Source: AC-49 sp963766605
Lineage (GTDB): Bacteria > Actinomycetota > Thermoleophilia > Solirubrobacterales > Solirubrobacteraceae
DNA length: 64,000 bases
Assembly: GCA_963766605.1 (NCBI GenBank)
Contig: CAVYAT010000003.1
Location: 248,001 to 312,000 of the forward strand
Reading direction: 5' to 3'
The notes beneath the pieces are model-generated. The model ran no database searches. It saw only the letters and a list, made by a program, of their open reading frames with translations, and was not told where the DNA came from. Made by a program: the position numbers and the translations under genes. This document shows positions 29,383 through 37,055 of this stretch, one piece after another; positions within the stretch are counted from its first letter, which is position 1; the number at the start of each line of letters is the position of its first letter.

Positions 29383-30465
29383 ATGCTGGCCGATGTGCTG
29401 CGTCCGGTTCTGCCGTCTCTGTCCGAGGAGATCATCGAGGCGATCGCCCACGAGGTGCCCGAGTACCGCCGGCCGATGCACGGCGCGTTCGGGCGGGCGG
29501 TCCGGACCGGGGTCGAGCGCGCGCTGGCGCGCTTCATCGACGACGACCGCCGTGGTCATCGCGTGTACTTCGAGCTCGGGCGCCTGGAGATGCAGCAGGG
29601 TCGCAGCCTCGACGCGCTGCTGCGGGCCTACCGCCTCGGCGCCCGGCTGGCGTGGCGGCGGTTCGTCGATGCCGGGCGCGAGGCCGGTGTGCCGCCGGAC
29701 GAGCTGTACACGCTCGGCGAGGCGATCTTTGCCTACATCGACGCGCTGTCGGCCGAGTCGATCGAAGGCTACGCCGCGGCCCAGTCGGCGGCGGCCGGCG
29801 AGGCCGCGCGGCTGCGCCGGCAGTTGGTGCGGACGGTCGTCGGCGACCCGCCGCCCGACGACGAGGAGCTGACCGAGCTGGCGGAGGGGCTGGGTTGGCG
29901 TCCGCCGCGGCGCCTCGCGGTGCTGATCGTGGACGACACGGAGCCGGTCGCGCTCGACGCGATCGCCGCGATCCTCGACGGGCGCACGGTCGTTCTGATC
30001 GCCGACCCGCGCGCCCCCGGCCTACAGGACCGCCTCGAGCGGCTGCTGCGCGGGCGCCGCGCGGCGCTGGGGCCCGAGACGCCGCCCCGCGGCGCCGCGC
30101 GCAGCTTCGCCCGGGCCCAGCTCGCGCTGGCCGTGACAGCGGCCGACGCGCCACGGGGCCTGATCGTCGCTGACCAGCATCTCGAGCAGCTGCTGCTGCG
30201 CAGCGACCCGGCGCTCGGCGACGAGCTGGCGTCGAGCGTGCTGGCGCCGCTGCGCGAGCTGTCGGCCTCCGCCCAGGCGAAGCTGACCAGCACGCTGCGC
30301 ACGTGGCTCGACCAGCAGGGCCGCATCGAGGCGACCGCGGCCGCGCTCGGCGTGCACCCGCAGACCGTCCGCTACCGCGTCGCCCAGCTGCGCGAGCTGT
30401 TCGGCGCGACGCTCGACTCGCCCGACGGCCGCTTCCGCCTCGCGCTGGCGCTGCGTCTCGCCTGA
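29383..30465 (+). CDS. PucR-type helix-turn-helix transcriptional regulator
   Basis: A 360-residue regulator. The C-terminal 60 residues form the PucR-type HTH: LRTWLDQQGRIEATAAALGV, then HPQTVRYRVAQLRELFG and FRLALALRLA. The N-terminal 160 residues are helical and resemble the RsbRD-like sensory domain found in such regulators (YFELGRLEMQQGRSLDALLR, YRLGARLAWRRFV). No start-proximal ribosome-binding site is seen. It is divergent from desaturase 1 and ends 9 bases from the convergent acyl-CoA dehydrogenase, so lipid metabolism is the likely target. Confidence 0.82.
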   Translation: MLADVLRPVLPSLSEEIIEAIAHEVPEYRRPMHGAFGRAVRTGVERALARFIDDDRRGHRVYFELGRLEMQQGRSLDALLRAYRLGARLAWRRFVDAGREAGVPPDELYTLGEAIFAYIDALSAESIEGYAAAQSAAAGEAARLRRQLVRTVVGDPPPDDEELTELAEGLGWRPPRRLAVLIVDDTEPVALDAIAAILDGRTVVLIADPRAPGLQDRLERLLRGRRAALGPETPPRGAARSFARAQLALAVTAADAPRGLIVADQHLEQLLLRSDPALGDELASSVLAPLRELSASAQAKLTSTLRTWLDQQGRIEATAAALGVHPQTVRYRVAQLRELFGATLDSPDGRFRLALALRLA

Positions 30466-30474
30466 GCGCGCGCG

Positions 30475-31719
30475 TCAGTGGATGTGGACGCCGCTGATCG
30501 CGCGGGCGATGACGAGCCGCTGGATCTCGCTCGTCCCCTCGAAGATCGTGTAGATCTTGGCGTCTCGGTTCATGCGCTCGACCGGGAACTCGCGGCTATA
30601 GCCGTTGCCGCCGAGGATCTGCATCGCGCACTGGGTCGCCCAGACCGCGACCTCGCCGGCCTTGAGCTTGCTCATCGAACCCTCGGCGTTGGCGAACGTC
30701 TGGCCCGTGCGGCCCATCCACGACGCGCGCCACACGAGCAGTCGCGCCGCGTCGATCTCCATCTTCATGTCGGCCAGCGTGAACGCGATCGCCTGGTTCT
30801 CGACGATCTGGCGCCCGAACTGCTGGCGCTCCAGCGCGTAGTCGAGCGCGACCTCGTAGGCCGCGCGCGCGATCCCGACCGCCATCGCCCCGACCGTCGG
30901 CCGCGACGCCTCGAACGTCGCCATCGCCGCCTGCGAGCCGCTGCGGCCGCCCTCACGGACCCGCGCCAGGCGCTCGTCGAGCTTCTCCTTGCCGCCCAGC
31001 AGTTGCGATCCCGGCACCCGGCAGTCGTCGAAGTGGACGTCGGCGGTATGCGATGCGCGCAGCCCGTGCTTCTTGACCTTCGCGCCCTGCTCGATCCCGG
31101 GCGTGTCGATCGGGACGACGAACGCCGCGTGCCCGCGCGACCCGAGGTCGCGATCGACGCTGGCGATGACGACGTGGACGTCGGCGATCCCGCCGTTGGT
31201 CGCCCACGCCTTCTGGCCGTTGATGACCCAGTCTCCGGCCGCCTCGTCGAACTTCGCCGTCGTGCGGATCGCCGAGACGTCGGACCCGGCGTCGGGCTCC
31301 GACGAGCAGAACGCCGCGACCTTCGGCGCGTCGACGGTCCCGAAGCAGCGCGGGATCCATTCGCCGATCTGCTCGCCCGTCCCCTGTCCGGCCAGCGCCG
31401 CGACCGCGAGCGCGGTGCCCATGATCGACATGCCGATCCCGGCGTCGCCCCAGAACAGCTCCTCGTTGACGATCGGCAGCGTCAGACCGGTGGGGTCGGA
31501 GAAGAACTGGGCCAGCGCGTCGAAGCCGTAGAGCCCGATCTTCGCCGCCTCCTGGATGATCGGCCAGGGCGTCTCCTCGCGCTCGTCCCACTCGTGCGCG
31601 GCCGGGCGAATCACGCCGTCGGCGAACCCGTGGACCCACTCACGGATGTTGCGCTGATCCTCGTTGAGGGTCAGCGAGAAGGTCGGGTCGGTGTCGGTAT
31701 CGGGGGTCGTCGCACTCAT
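30475..31719 (-). CDS. Acyl-CoA dehydrogenase
   Basis: A 414-residue FAD-dependent dehydrogenase for alpha-beta oxidation of acyl-CoA. Family signatures are present: AAFCSSEPDAGSDVSAIRT (FAD/substrate loop), KAWATNGGIADVHVV, and at the C-terminus QILGGNGYSREFPVERMNRD followed by KIYTIFEGTSEIQRLVIAR. The E-G-T motif near the end includes the Glu used as base in medium- and short-chain enzymes. The start at 31719 gives a normal N-terminus; ATG 31737 is possible. A strong hairpin lies just upstream in the leader. Confidence 0.93.
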   Translation of the reverse strand: MSATTPDTDTDPTFSLTLNEDQRNIREWVHGFADGVIRPAAHEWDEREETPWPIIQEAAKIGLYGFDALAQFFSDPTGLTLPIVNEELFWGDAGIGMSIMGTALAVAALAGQGTGEQIGEWIPRCFGTVDAPKVAAFCSSEPDAGSDVSAIRTTAKFDEAAGDWVINGQKAWATNGGIADVHVVIASVDRDLGSRGHAAFVVPIDTPGIEQGAKVKKHGLRASHTADVHFDDCRVPGSQLLGGKEKLDERLARVREGGRSGSQAAMATFEASRPTVGAMAVGIARAAYEVALDYALERQQFGRQIVENQAIAFTLADMKMEIDAARLLVWRASWMGRTGQTFANAEGSMSKLKAGEVAVWATQCAMQILGGNGYSREFPVERMNRDAKIYTIFEGTSEIQRLVIARAISGVHIH

Positions 31720-31742
31720 TGACACACTCTGACCCATATAAC

Positions 31743-31775
31743 GCGGCGGGACCCTCGTCACGGGAGCCCCGCCGC
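31743..31775 (-). promoter_or_regulatory. Stable hairpin in the acyl-CoA dehydrogenase leader
   Basis: GCGGCGGG (31743-31750) pairs with CCCGCCGC (31768-31775); inside, CCC pairs with GGG around a 7-nt loop. The element lies 6-24 bases upstream of the possible start codons at 31737 and 31719, where it would influence translation or act as an attenuator. No known riboswitch class was recognised. Confidence 0.4.
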
Positions 31776-31897
31776 TGTGCGGGCATGCGGCCCGCTGCGT
31801 TGGACCGGCGGCGCTCGTCTCGTTGCCGGCGGCGCCTCGCGGGTGCACTCGCACCCACTGCCCGGCCCTGGTGCACTCAATCGCTCTTGCGACACGT

Positions 31898-31926
31898 GGT
31901 CTACGCCGACCGTCCATCGTTGTCAA
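31898..31926 (-). promoter_or_regulatory. Putative acyl-CoA dehydrogenase promoter
   Basis: On the minus strand TTGACA (31926-31921), 17 bp and TAGACC (31903-31898). Upstream, TTGAC recurs twice more at short spacing up to the SCP2-like gene's stop. Starting here the mRNA would have a leader of about 170 nt containing the hairpin at 31743-31775 and a second small stem, GGGTGC-ACTC-GCACCC, at 31849-31864. Confidence 0.45.
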
Positions 31927-31939
31927 CGTCAACGAACTG

Positions 31940-32362
31940 TCAACGGACCAGCAGGTGCGGAAAGTCCTTCTCGACCATTGCGCGGTACTGGGCGAAGATC
32001 GGCTCGGTGATCGGGATCAGCGCCAGCGCGGCCTTGACGTCGCCGCCCGTCTTGATCCGCCGCAGCGCGATCGCCTTGACGATGTTCTCCTTGCCCTGGA
32101 AGTACCTGTTCGCCGTCTCCGACGACATCTTCATCGTCACCTTCGGCTTGAAGTCGGGGTCGTCGTCCCACGTCCAGATGACGTTCCCGTCCTCGTCCGC
32201 GGTCGCCGCGCGGGCGTTGATGACGAGGTCGACGTCGGTGAACTCGAAGCGCTGCGGGACGTCTGCGTCGCGCAGCCTCGGGCCCATCGCCGGGTCTGCG
32301 TCCATCATCGAGAACGTGCGGTCCATCACCGCGCGAAACTCCTTGGTGCTCTCGAAGGTCAT
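31940..32362 (-). CDS. SCP-2 sterol-transfer-like small protein
   Basis: A 140-residue protein that reads like a stand-alone SCP2-type lipid-binding domain: VDLVINARAATADEDG, VTMKMSSETANRYFQGKEN and GGDVKAALALIPITEPIF. Such proteins bind acyl chains or sterol-like lipids. The ATG at 32362 overlaps the acyltransferase stop (ATGA) and has AAGGAG seven bases upstream; the ATG two codons earlier is too close to that site. It follows an acyltransferase and an epimerase in a tight three-gene operon. Confidence 0.7.
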   Translation of the reverse strand: MTFESTKEFRAVMDRTFSMMDADPAMGPRLRDADVPQRFEFTDVDLVINARAATADEDGNVIWTWDDDPDFKPKVTMKMSSETANRYFQGKENIVKAIALRRIKTGGDVKAALALIPITEPIFAQYRAMVEKDFPHLLVR

Positions 32363-33150
32363 CGCCATGCTCCTTCCCTGCGGACGAGGTTGTCCAGGAC
32401 CTTGGCCTGGATGAGGTCGCGGATCGACTCGGATATCTCGAGCACCTGGGCGCGATCGGCGGCGGCGTCGGGACCGTGGCCGCTGAGGTCGATCGGCGGG
32501 CAGAACTCGATGCGCCAGCGCGACGGTAGCGGCACGAGCCCCAGCAGGCCCAGCCACGGGAACGTCGGCGTGATCGGCAGGGACGGGGCGCGCACGAGCC
32601 GCGCCAATGTCCGGGACTCGCCGAGCAGCGGGTAGATCTCCTCGCTGCCGACGACCGCGCACGGCACGATCGGCGCCCCCGAGCGCAGCGCCAGCTCGAC
32701 GAATCCGCCACGGCCGAAGCGCTCGAGACGGTAGCGCTGCGAGTACGGCTTGCCGATCCCGTTCGTGCCCTCCGGGAAGACGGTGACGAGGTGCTCTGAG
32801 TCCAGCAGCCGCAGCGCGTTGTGGGGGGAGGCCGGTACGGCGCCGAGCCGGCGCATCGCCGCCGAGGCGAACGGCAGGTCGAACGCCCAGTCGAGCACGA
32901 GGAACCGCGGGTCGCGGGGGGCGTCATGGTTGCGGCGGATCGCCGTCGCGATCATTGCCGCGTCCCACGGCAGCACACCGGCGTGATTGGCGACGATCAG
33001 CGCCCGGCCGTGGGACGGAATGTTGTCGACGCCGGTCGCCGTGACGCGCCACCAGCGGTCATAGACGCGATCCAGCAAGGGCTGGCAGCGGCGCACGAAC
33101 GCGGGGTCGTAGCCCCACTCGTCCTGGGCCGCGACCCAGTCGTCGCTCAT
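32359..33150 (-). CDS. PlsC-like glycerolipid acyltransferase
   Basis: A 263-residue member of the lysophospholipid acyltransferase superfamily. The catalytic box is NHAGVLPWDAAM (His about 56, Asp further along than in the usual H-x4-D), a variant common in actinobacterial members of this family; VFPEGTNGIGK is the substrate-binding block III. Moderately hydrophobic segments suggest peripheral membrane association. ATG overlaps the epimerase stop. It probably acylates a glycerol phosphate or lyso-lipid; the exact acceptor is not evident. Confidence 0.85.
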   Translation of the reverse strand: MSDDWVAAQDEWGYDPAFVRRCQPLLDRVYDRWWRVTATGVDNIPSHGRALIVANHAGVLPWDAAMIATAIRRNHDAPRDPRFLVLDWAFDLPFASAAMRRLGAVPASPHNALRLLDSEHLVTVFPEGTNGIGKPYSQRYRLERFGRGGFVELALRSGAPIVPCAVVGSEEIYPLLGESRTLARLVRAPSLPITPTFPWLGLLGLVPLPSRWRIEFCPPIDLSGHGPDAAADRAQVLEISESIRDLIQAKVLDNLVRREGAWR

Positions 33151-34145
33151 GCGGCCGCCACCCGTGACTGAGCCACGACGTCGATCGCCTCGGCGGTGCT
33201 GTAGCGCGGCACGAACTTCAGCTCGGTGCGCATACGCGTCGTGTCGACGCCGCGGCCGTAGCGCACGAAGCGCACCATGTCCGGCGTCAGCCGTGGCAGC
33301 CCGAGGCGCGCGCCGAGCCCGCTGATCTGGCCGAACACCGGGCTCGGCAGCGGCAGCGCGATCAGTCCCATGCGATGCAGCGCCCGGCTCAGCGACACCG
33401 TCCCCTCGCCGGCGATGTTGACCGGCCCGCGCACCGGATGGTGGATCGCGTGGTGCAGGACGGCGGCCGAGTCGTCCTCGTGGACGAACTGCAGCTGGGG
33501 GTCGAAGCCGAGCACGGTCGGGACGACCGGCGCCGACAGCAGATGGGTGATCGGCGTCTCCAGCGTCGTGCCGACGACCGGCTGCAGGCGTAGCACGGTG
33601 ACCGTCACGTGCGGCGCCCGGCGATCGAAGCCGTCGACGATCGTCTCGAGCTCCCCGATGTCGCGCTGGTAGCGAGTGGTCAGCGGGAAGCGTCCGGCGA
33701 GCTCCTCGACGAAGAACGCCGGGCCGGCGGGCTGCGCCCCGTAGATCGCGGCCGAGCTGCGGATGATCAGCCGCCGCAGCGTCGGCTGGTCGTAGAGCGC
33801 CGTTACCAGCGCCAGCGTTCCGATCACGGTCAGTTCGTGCAGCTGACGCTCGGTGTGGTCGGTGTCGGCGAAGCCCGGGATGTCGTTGTGGACGACGGTG
33901 TCGATCCGCTGGTCGGCGACTATCTCGCGCAGGTCGGCAGCACGCAGGTCGGCGCGGACGTGGTCAATGCGGTCCAGCACGGGGCGTGCCGGCGGGCGCG
34001 TGTCGATGCCGGTGACGTGCTCGATCCGCGGGTCGTCGATCAGCGCCCGTGCGAGTTGCTCGCCCCAGAAATTGGCGACTCCGGTCACCAGGATGCGGCG
34101 CGCCGGAGTCGCGCCCACGGAGCTCTCGGCGCCCGGCCCGTCCAT
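33147..34145 (-). CDS. NAD-dependent epimerase/dehydratase family protein
   Basis: A 332-residue extended SDR. The nucleotide-binding motif near the start is the atypical ILVTGVANFWGEQLAR (T-G-x-x-x-x-x-G), and IIRSSAAIYGAQ and a Y-x3-Q (TRYQRDI) replace the classical YxxxK, so catalysis may be altered or absent. The C-terminal half has GLPRLTPDMVRFVRYGRGVD. TAGACT ends seven bases before the ATG, suggesting a leaderless message for the epimerase-acyltransferase-SCP2 operon. Confidence 0.8.
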   Translation of the reverse strand: MDGPGAESSVGATPARRILVTGVANFWGEQLARALIDDPRIEHVTGIDTRPPARPVLDRIDHVRADLRAADLREIVADQRIDTVVHNDIPGFADTDHTERQLHELTVIGTLALVTALYDQPTLRRLIIRSSAAIYGAQPAGPAFFVEELAGRFPLTTRYQRDIGELETIVDGFDRRAPHVTVTVLRLQPVVGTTLETPITHLLSAPVVPTVLGFDPQLQFVHEDDSAAVLHHAIHHPVRGPVNIAGEGTVSLSRALHRMGLIALPLPSPVFGQISGLGARLGLPRLTPDMVRFVRYGRGVDTTRMRTELKFVPRYSTAEAIDVVAQSRVAAA

Positions 34146-34152
34146 GGCCGCG

Positions 34153-34158
34153 AGTCTA
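34153..34158 (-). promoter_or_regulatory. Putative -10 element for the epimerase operon
   Basis: TAGACT on the minus strand, seven bases before the ATG at 34145; this is the same hexamer and spacing as at hpt. It overlaps the start region of the divergent nucleoside phosphorylase gene. Confidence 0.45.
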
Positions 34159-34188
34159 ATCGCCGGCGGCCTGCTGGATGATGCGCCC

Positions 34189-34884
34189 GTGAGCGACGGA
34201 CCGATCCACATCCATCCGACGGCCGAGCTGGCGTCGCGCGCGCTGCTGCCGGGCGACCCCGGCCGCGCGCTGATGCTGGCCCAGCTGCTGCTGGCCGAGC
34301 CGGCGATGTTCAACCACAACCGCGGACTGTGGGGGTACACGGGGGCGGCGAAGGCCGACGGGGAGCCGCTGACGATCCAGAGCACGGGGATGGGCGGGCC
34401 AAGCGCGGCGATCGTGCTCGAGGAGCTGTGCGACCTCGGACTGGCGGTGGCGATCCGCGTCGGCACGAGCGCCGCGATCACCGACGACGTCGCGCTCGGC
34501 GAGCTCGTCGTCGCGCGCGAGGCGCTGTGCCTCGACGGCACGAGCCGCGCGCTGGGCGCGGGCGACCGGGTCGCAGCCGACCGGGGCCTGAGCGACAGGC
34601 TCGCCGCGGGCGCCGACCGCGACGGGGCGATCGCCAGCGCCGACCTGTTCTACGACCGCAACGAGGCGGCGAGCGTCGCCGCGTGGCGGGCGGCGGGCGC
34701 GATCGCGGTCGAGATGGAGGCGGCGACGATCCTGCGCGTCGGCGAGCTGCGCGGCATCCGCGCCGCGTGCGTCGTCGCAGTCAGCGATGTGATCGTCGGC
34801 GGGCGCCGGCGCCTGGACGCCGACGGCCTGGCCGCGGCCGGCGGGCGACTCGGCGAGCTCGCGGTCGCAGCGCTGTCAGGCTGA
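34189..34884 (+). CDS. Purine/uridine nucleoside phosphorylase family protein
   Basis: A 231-residue PNP/UDP-family enzyme that would split nucleosides with phosphate. The phosphate-binding opening is LLPGDPGRALMLAQ, then GYTGAAKADGEPLTIQSTGMGGPSA, and AVEMEAATILRVGELRGI holds the ribose-binding Glu-Met-Glu motif. The GTG at 34189 is preferred; an in-frame ATG at 34144 would begin inside the divergent epimerase start. The preferred nucleobase cannot be read from the sequence. The 3' end overlaps the convergent coiled-coil gene by 9 bases. Confidence 0.85.
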   Translation: MSDGPIHIHPTAELASRALLPGDPGRALMLAQLLLAEPAMFNHNRGLWGYTGAAKADGEPLTIQSTGMGGPSAAIVLEELCDLGLAVAIRVGTSAAITDDVALGELVVAREALCLDGTSRALGAGDRVAADRGLSDRLAAGADRDGAIASADLFYDRNEAASVAAWRAAGAIAVEMEAATILRVGELRGIRAACVVAVSDVIVGGRRRLDADGLAAAGGRLGELAVAALSG

Positions 34885-35262
34885 CGTCGTGGGAGCGGGC
34901 TCGTCGGGCAGCGCGGCGCGTAGTGCGGCGAGTTCGCTGTTGAGCTTGTCGAGCGACGCGGCCAGGTTGCCCATCCGGTCGTCGACGCGATCGACGCCGT
35001 CCTCGATGCCCTCCAGGCGCTGCGCGAGCGAGCGCACGCGGCGTGTGAGCCGCTCGAGATCGGCGGCCGACGGCAGGTTCAGGGCCCCCATCGCGCTCTC
35101 CTGCGCCGCGACCGCGCGGTCGCGGACACCGAACGCGCGCGAGATCGAACCGCTCACGATCGGGTTCTCGAGCAGGTCGGAGACGAGCTTGGCGATCGCG
35201 TCCTCGCCCTGGCGGGTGATGCGGTCGCGTAGTCCTTCGCCGTGAACGTCGGTTTCGCTCAT
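34876..35262 (-). CDS. Small coiled-coil protein of unknown function
   Basis: A 128-residue, wholly helical protein. Residues 65-115 form a heptad-patterned coiled coil (LERLTRRVRSLAQRLEGIED, then DRMGNLAASLDKLNSELAAL). The sequence ENPIVSGSISRAFG and the LNLPSAADLERL stretch resemble phasin-like or poly-hydroxyalkanoate-associated small proteins, but this is not certain. TAGCCT ends eight bases before the ATG, consistent with leaderless transcription. No partner gene is adjacent. Confidence 0.65.
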   Translation of the reverse strand: MSETDVHGEGLRDRITRQGEDAIAKLVSDLLENPIVSGSISRAFGVRDRAVAAQESAMGALNLPSAADLERLTRRVRSLAQRLEGIEDGVDRVDDRMGNLAASLDKLNSELAALRAALPDEPAPTTSA

Positions 35263-35358
35263 GCCCGACCAGGCTACCCGGATTCATACGCCATGCGACC
35301 GGATCCATACTGGGTGCTTACGCACGGCTTAAGCCAAACGTCCACACTGCCGCTCGCA

Positions 35359-36210
35359 ATGTGCAATCGCTGGCGACGAATCTCAATCCTCACCATTGTG
35401 GTGATTGGTCTCGTCGCCGCCCCGGCCAGCGCATTCTCGACGACCCAGACGAGCACCAACTGGGCCGGCTACGTCGCCAGCTCCCCGGGCCTGACGTTCC
35501 GCCACGTCAGCGCAACGTGGACGATGCCGGCCGCCGCCTGCACACTGGGCAGCCGCTCCTACGAGGCGTCGTGGGTCGGCGTCGGCGGCTACCACACGAC
35601 GTCCAGTGCGCTGGAGCAGATCGGCACCGAGTCCGACTGCTCCAAGACGGGCGTCCCGATCTACTCGGCCTGGTACGAGCTCGTCCCGTCCGCGTCGGCG
35701 ACGATCCATATGCCGATTCGCCCCGGCGACGCGATGTCGGCCAGCGTCCACGTCAAGGGGCACACGGTGCACCTGCGGCTGACCGACGTGACGCGTGGCA
35801 TGACGTTCACCAAGACGCTCCACGCGCAGCTCATCGACCTCACGTCGGCCGACTGGATCGTCGAGGCGCCGTCCTCGTGCAACCGCACGACATGCGTCGC
35901 CCTGCCGCTGGCGAACTTCGGGACCGAGACATTCACCCAGGTGTCGACGACGACGCTCGCCGGCCTGACCGGCTCGGTCGTCAACCCGGCGTGGACGACG
36001 AACGCGATCTCACTGTCGACATCGGGCACCCGCGGCCCCGGCCTGCACGGCCCAGCCTCGACGCTCACGCCGACCCAGGCGCTGGTCGGCAACCTCAGCG
36101 ACACGGGCGATTCGTTCACCGTCACCTACGGCCAGAACGCAACCACGACGCCGCCGGTCGACGTCACGCCGCCGGTCGAGACGACGCCCGCACAGCGCGC
36201 CGCGACGTAA
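35359..36210 (+). CDS. Secreted G1-family (eqolisin-type) glutamic peptidase
   Basis: The 283-residue protein starts with a signal peptide (MCNRWRRISILTIVVIGLVA, cleavage near APASA-F). The mature part matches family G1: STNWAGYV, FRHVSATWTMPAA, SYEASWVGVGGY, then LEQIGTESDC with the candidate catalytic Gln and YSAWYELVP with the candidate catalytic Glu. Three Cys pairs may form disulfides. G1 enzymes of fungi work at acidic pH. The C-terminus has a short Thr/Pro/Val-rich tail. The start was set at 35359 so that the signal peptide is N-terminal; ATG 35293 is possible. Confidence 0.85.
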   Translation: MCNRWRRISILTIVVIGLVAAPASAFSTTQTSTNWAGYVASSPGLTFRHVSATWTMPAAACTLGSRSYEASWVGVGGYHTTSSALEQIGTESDCSKTGVPIYSAWYELVPSASATIHMPIRPGDAMSASVHVKGHTVHLRLTDVTRGMTFTKTLHAQLIDLTSADWIVEAPSSCNRTTCVALPLANFGTETFTQVSTTTLAGLTGSVVNPAWTTNAISLSTSGTRGPGLHGPASTLTPTQALVGNLSDTGDSFTVTYGQNATTTPPVDVTPPVETTPAQRAAT

Positions 36211-36215
36211 CCAAC

Positions 36216-36234
36216 ACCCCTATGGGGGTATAAC
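36216..36234 (+). promoter_or_regulatory. Promoter with GC-rich dyad before the 1-acyltransferase gene
   Basis: TATAAC (36229-36234) ends six bases before the GTG start, implying a leaderless message. Immediately upstream, ACCCC-TATG-GGGGT (36216-36229) forms a dyad in the promoter spacer that resembles the C-tract/G-tract operators of CsoR-type metal regulators (ACCCC-N-GGGGT). No CsoR gene is in the window, so the regulator is unknown. Confidence 0.45.
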
Positions 36235-36240
36235 GCTGTC

Positions 36241-37053
36241 GTGCAGTGGTTTCGCCGCAAGCGCTCACGCTACGAGCGCATTCGACAGCGTGGCCGCGAT
36301 CTGTACGACGCCGCCGCGCAGCGAGACGTGCCGTGGGCCCGGTCGATTCCGGCGCGCATGGTCCGCGAGGGCTTCCTGAACCTGGTCCTTCAGCCGGTGA
36401 TGGAGATCTACCTGCGCCGGCGCGCGACCGGTGCCGAGCAGCTCGATCGCGTCAAGGGCCCGGTGATCCTGGTCGCCAATCACTCGAGCCACATCGACAC
36501 GCCGGTGATCCTCGCCGCGCTGCCGCGCAAGCTGCGCAAGCGCACAGCGGTCGCGGCGGCGGCCGATTACTTCTACCGCAACCGCTTGGTCGGCGCCGCG
36601 GTGTCGCTCGTCTTCAACACGGTCCCGATCGACCGCACCGGCGGCGGTATGGGACAGAAGTCGACCGGCAACCTCGACAAGCTGCTCGACCAGGGCTGGA
36701 ACCTGCTCGTGTACCCCGAGGGCACGCGCAAGGGCGGCAGCGGCCGGCTGCGACGCGGCGCCGCGGTGCTCGCCACGCGTCACAACCTGCCGGTCGTGCC
36801 GATCAAGGTCAGTGGCACCTCGGACGCCTACCCCGTCGGGCGCTTCTGGCCGCGGCGGCTGCGCTACCGCGCGATCTCCAAGCGCCACCCGATCAACGTC
36901 TCGTTCGGCGACCCGATCCAGCCGACCGACGACCCCAACGCGCTGATCGAGATGGTCGCCCGGTTCTTCGAGAGCGGCAAGCCCGACGCGAGTAACGGCG
37001 CCAACGGCTCGCCGTCGTCCTCGGGCAAGCGCCTGACGCGTTCGTCGAAGTAG
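36241..37053 (+). CDS. 1-acyl-glycerol-3-phosphate O-acyltransferase (PlsC family)
   Basis: A 270-residue acyltransferase with block I NHSSHIDTP (the H-x4-D dyad), block III VYPEGTRKGGSGRLRRG and the VVPIKVSGT block IV. It is basic with a Ser/Lys-rich tail and probably attaches to the membrane. It ends two bases before glpK, and the genes that follow handle glycerol 3-phosphate and a CDP-alcohol transferase, which supports a role in phosphatidate synthesis. The start is GTG, apparently leaderless. Confidence 0.88.
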   Translation: MQWFRRKRSRYERIRQRGRDLYDAAAQRDVPWARSIPARMVREGFLNLVLQPVMEIYLRRRATGAEQLDRVKGPVILVANHSSHIDTPVILAALPRKLRKRTAVAAAADYFYRNRLVGAAVSLVFNTVPIDRTGGGMGQKSTGNLDKLLDQGWNLLVYPEGTRKGGSGRLRRGAAVLATRHNLPVVPIKVSGTSDAYPVGRFWPRRLRYRAISKRHPINVSFGDPIQPTDDPNALIEMVARFFESGKPDASNGANGSPSSSGKRLTRSSK

Positions 37054-37055
37054 CC

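Noticed and set aside
31743..31775. A known riboswitch before the acyl-CoA dehydrogenase
   Set aside because: The hairpin is simple and does not show the conserved core of any riboswitch I can recall.
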